NCBI GenBank assembly: GCA_013375395.1
Contig: JABXJW010000009.1
Coordinates: forward strand, 1-35,899
DNA from: Desulfobacterales bacterium
Lineage (GTDB): Bacteria > Desulfobacterota > Desulfobacteria > Desulfobacterales > C00003060
Length of the DNA stretch: 35,899 nt
Reading direction: 5' to 3'
In this document: positions 34,310 through 35,899 of the stretch, in pieces
How positions within the stretch are numbered: position 1 is the stretch's first letter
Layout: each line of letters starts with the position of its first letter
Program-made: the position numbers and the translations under genes
Notes under the pieces: generated by a model
What the model was told of the DNA's origin: nothing
What the model saw: only the letters and a program-made list of their open reading frames with translations
Databases searched by the model: none

Positions 34310-34437
34310 AAGTCCTCCTTGTTCTTGAGGTCATTAAAATCTTTCCGCGTAACCCGAATCTCTTTGACTCTCTCATCGATAATCGTAATAATTGTCTTAT
34401 AAAGCTCAGAATCTATAGTCGGTACATTTCTCATCAT
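34279..34437 (-). CDS. Small open frame overlapping the CysD-like gene, probable gene remnant
   Basis: 52 residues on the minus strand from ATG at 34437 (MMRNVPTIDSELYKTIITII), then DERVKEIRVTRKDFNDLKN. That second segment resembles the N-terminal part of coiled-coil proteins of the DUF3782 type (TRxDFxxLK). After residue 39 the resemblance stops and the frame runs into the CysD-like start, ending at 34279. The overlap is 31 bases and includes the AGGAGG site of the downstream gene. It may be a truncated relict that now couples translation. Too short for a firm call. Confidence 0.4.
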   Translation of the reverse strand: MMRNVPTIDSELYKTIITIIDERVKEIRVTRKDFNDLKNKEDLWSSKSATDW

Positions 34438-34452
34438 CTTTCCATCTAGTTG

Positions 34453-34506
34453 ACCGGCTCGCTCCCCGCGAGCCCCGTCCTTTAGGGCGGGTGAGGCTTC
34501 ACCTTC
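34453..34506. other. Cluster of hairpins resembling an IS200/IS605-type end
   Basis: GGCTCGC-TCCCC-GCGAGCC, then CCCGTCCTTTAGGGCGGG, then GGTGAGGCTTCACC follow in a row. Hairpins with the CCGTCCTTTAGGGCGG core are typical of IS200/IS605 element ends. No tnpA or tnpB remains in the window, so this would be a scar. It lies just upstream of the small minus-strand open frame. Confidence 0.4.
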
Positions 34507-34846
34507 TTATTCTTGAACAATTTAAATAAAACCCGGTGAATTGTCAAGAGTGACAACCACTCTCTCCCCCCCTTGATCTCACGAAGGTCAACGAGGATAT
34601 GATGGCAGATCTTTCTCTGCTCTTCCCCCTAAGGGAAGGCGCTGATTTTATCCCTCACCTTACTCAAAAGTGGCATTCTTTTTCCCAGAGTATAACCTCT
34701 ATTGCCCACTATTCCGTGCCAATTCCTTGCTCACCAAAACCTACCGATGAGTTAACTGTTCGGAATTCAAGAAGTATTGTAGGAAATATTGTAAGTCTTT
34801 AACTTTGCACGATTTTTGCAAAAATAATTAACTTTTCAGTTCAAGT
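34507..34846. other. 340 bp with no recognisable gene
   Basis: A plus-strand open frame at 34599-34802 has no ribosome-binding site and no family likeness. The minus strand is interrupted by stops. No clear repeat or promoter was found. It may be decayed sequence between the IS-like scar and the MITE-like element. Confidence 0.5.
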
Positions 34847-35037
34847 TTGATGGTCTCGTAAAAAGTCGAAAATACCCCCTCTCCCTTGACGCCCGCCTGC
34901 CACTGCGAGGCACGAGCGGGCAGGGGAGAGGGTCGGGGTGAGGGTGAAAAATGAGGCATTTCAGCCGGTTGCATCCCCCTGCCCTTAATCCCCTCCCGCC
35001 AGGGGAGGGGAAATAGGACTTTTTACGAAGCCGTCAA
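34847..35037. mobile_element. MITE-like element with GTAAAAAGTC terminal inverted repeats, copy 2
   Basis: The left end TTGATGGTCTCGTAAAAAGT is identical over 20 bases to copy 1 at 24378. The right end GGACTTTTTACGAAGCCGTC is its imperfect inverse. The interior (about 150 bp) differs from copy 1: it has CCCTCTCCC/GGGGAGAGGG and CCCCTCCC/GGGAGGGG hairpins. It is 191 bp in total and ends 16 bases before the MopE-like gene. Confidence 0.7.
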
Positions 35038-35053
35038 CATTGGGGGTGACGAA

Positions 35054-35899
35054 ATGGTCTCACGGGCTGCCGGCTTAATTTACAGGCACTGCGTTCGATT
35101 AAGTGTTTTGCTATTCTTCTTGTTATCATCGGCCATGTGCGCAACATGTGTGACAAAATGTTATGCTATTACTATTACCTATGACCTTACAGGAAACGGA
35201 TTAGGTTTAACTCAAGGCAATCATGGCGCCACCTTGACCGTATCGCCTGACTTAAGTCTATCCGCACTTACTAAGGGGAGTAAAACCTGTTACCCAAATG
35301 GAGTCCCGGGAACTATCTATGTGCACGCAACAGACGGCACGGGAGTTCAAAACGAAAAGGCTAAAGGTTCAAAAGAGGTCTCCGGCGGGGGAAAAGATGC
35401 TTACGAATGCCTGATATTCAATTTTCCTACGGCAGTGGACGCGCAGTCCGTAAGAATGTATATCAACAAGAGCTTTGAATCGCCCGGAGTGGAGCTGTGG
35501 ATAAAACCATCTTCAGGATCTGCCACCCAGGTGCCTGCTGGTAGCGTTTGGACGAACGGTCATATGACCGGCAGCGAAGCAGGATACGTAAATTTTTCGG
35601 AGCTCCCCGAACTCAGCGGTGTTGTCTCCATAGTACGTATCATCGCCAGGGCGCCTAAAAAGATTCATTTTTATGTTAATCGCATCGATTTCGAGCTTTT
35701 CACAGACGCCGATAGTGACGGATATCCGGCAGATAACGACTGCAATGACACTGATCCCAATATCAATCCAGGCGCTGCCGAAGTATGCAACGGCCTGGAT
35801 GATAACTGCGATGGGGATACGGATGAGGGCTGCATGACCTACTATAGGGATGCCGATGCCGATGGTTATGGTAACCCAAGTGACTCCACCACAGCCACC
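35054..35899 (+). CDS. Secreted protein with MopE-type metal-binding repeats, 5' part
   Basis: The frame is open for 282 codons from ATG 35054 to the window end. GGGGGTG lies 6 bases upstream. A signal peptide (about 1-38, ending CYA) precedes a beta-rich domain of about 180 residues (ITITYDLTGNGLGLT; VELWIKPSSGSATQV) that I do not recognise. Then a MopE-type motif follows: DADSDGYPADNDCNDTDP, INPGAAEVCNGLDDNCDG, DTDEGC, and a second calcium-loop start DADADGYGNPSDS. Such repeats bind metal or calcium in extracellular proteins of deltaproteobacteria and methanotrophs (MopE binds copper). Codons are more A/T-rich than the housekeeping genes. The C-terminal part is outside the window. Confidence 0.8.
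   Translation, partial: MVSRAAGLIYRHCVRLSVLLFFLLSSAMCATCVTKCYAITITYDLTGNGLGLTQGNHGATLTVSPDLSLSALTKGSKTCYPNGVPGTIYVHATDGTGVQNEKAKGSKEVSGGGKDAYECLIFNFPTAVDAQSVRMYINKSFESPGVELWIKPSSGSATQVPAGSVWTNGHMTGSEAGYVNFSELPELSGVVSIVRIIARAPKKIHFYVNRIDFELFTDADSDGYPADNDCNDTDPNINPGAAEVCNGLDDNCDGDTDEGCMTYYRDADADGYGNPSDSTTAT

Noticed and set aside
34599-34802. 67-codon plus-strand open frame
   Set aside because: No ribosome-binding site, no motif, and unusual composition; judged noncoding or decayed sequence.

Overview
The window looks like chromosome of a Desulfobacterota (deltaproteobacterial) bacterium. The gene order xerC-hslV-hslU-argB-argD-argF-argG-argH-lipoprotein-lysA-dapF-dapL resembles the arginine/lysine cluster known from Geobacter-type genomes. 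The DapL route to diaminopimelate, the GAF-containing type IV pilus/type II secretion ATPase and the MopE-type secreted protein fit the same group. This is inference from gene content; there is no rRNA or other marker in the window. Coding density is high and most genes are housekeeping.

Layout. 1-8350: an ABC-2-like permease, a lipoprotein, coaBC, a family 4 uracil-DNA glycosylase, the nfeD/slipin membrane pair, a Rho-N-domain basic protein and a HAD nucleotidase-like protein. 8645-22517: xerC, hslVU, five arginine genes, an LptM-like lipoprotein, and three lysine/diaminopimelate genes. 22530-24286: folK, a YHS/TRASH-like protein, a lytic transglycosylase, tRNA-Gly and tRNA-Cys. 24725-27308: a small membrane protein and the GAF-MshEN-ATPase. 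27468-31448 (minus strand): tadA, purA, tRNA-Pro and an M48 protease with TPRs. 31689-35899: tRNA-Arg (plus), then an AlkP-superfamily phosphodiesterase and a CysD-like PP-loop protein (minus), a decayed repeat-rich stretch, and the 5' part of a secreted MopE-type protein that runs off the window.

Function. argB/D/F/G/H supply most of arginine synthesis (argA/argJ and argC are not here). DapL, DapF and LysA make LL-DAP, meso-DAP and lysine, so meso-DAP for the wall and lysine come from one block. HslVU is the ATP-dependent protease, XerC resolves chromosome dimers, and NfeD and slipin form the usual membrane protease/scaffold pair. Several starts were moved from the longest open frame to a start with a ribosome-binding site or family support (lipoprotein, UDG, nfeD, xerC, argF, argG, dapF, dapL).

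The unusual content is between the genes. At least five families of short tandem words with a 7-bp period, plus a related 9/10-bp family, fill many intergenic gaps. They often sit as two opposite-facing arms around a small hairpin core. In several places the array supplies the stop codon of the upstream gene, and once the start codon of the downstream gene. Two kinds of MITE-like inverted-repeat element and G/C-rich hairpin repeats are also present. I found no CRISPR array, intact insertion sequence, prophage or secondary-metabolite cluster. The repeat system is the best candidate for something new here.
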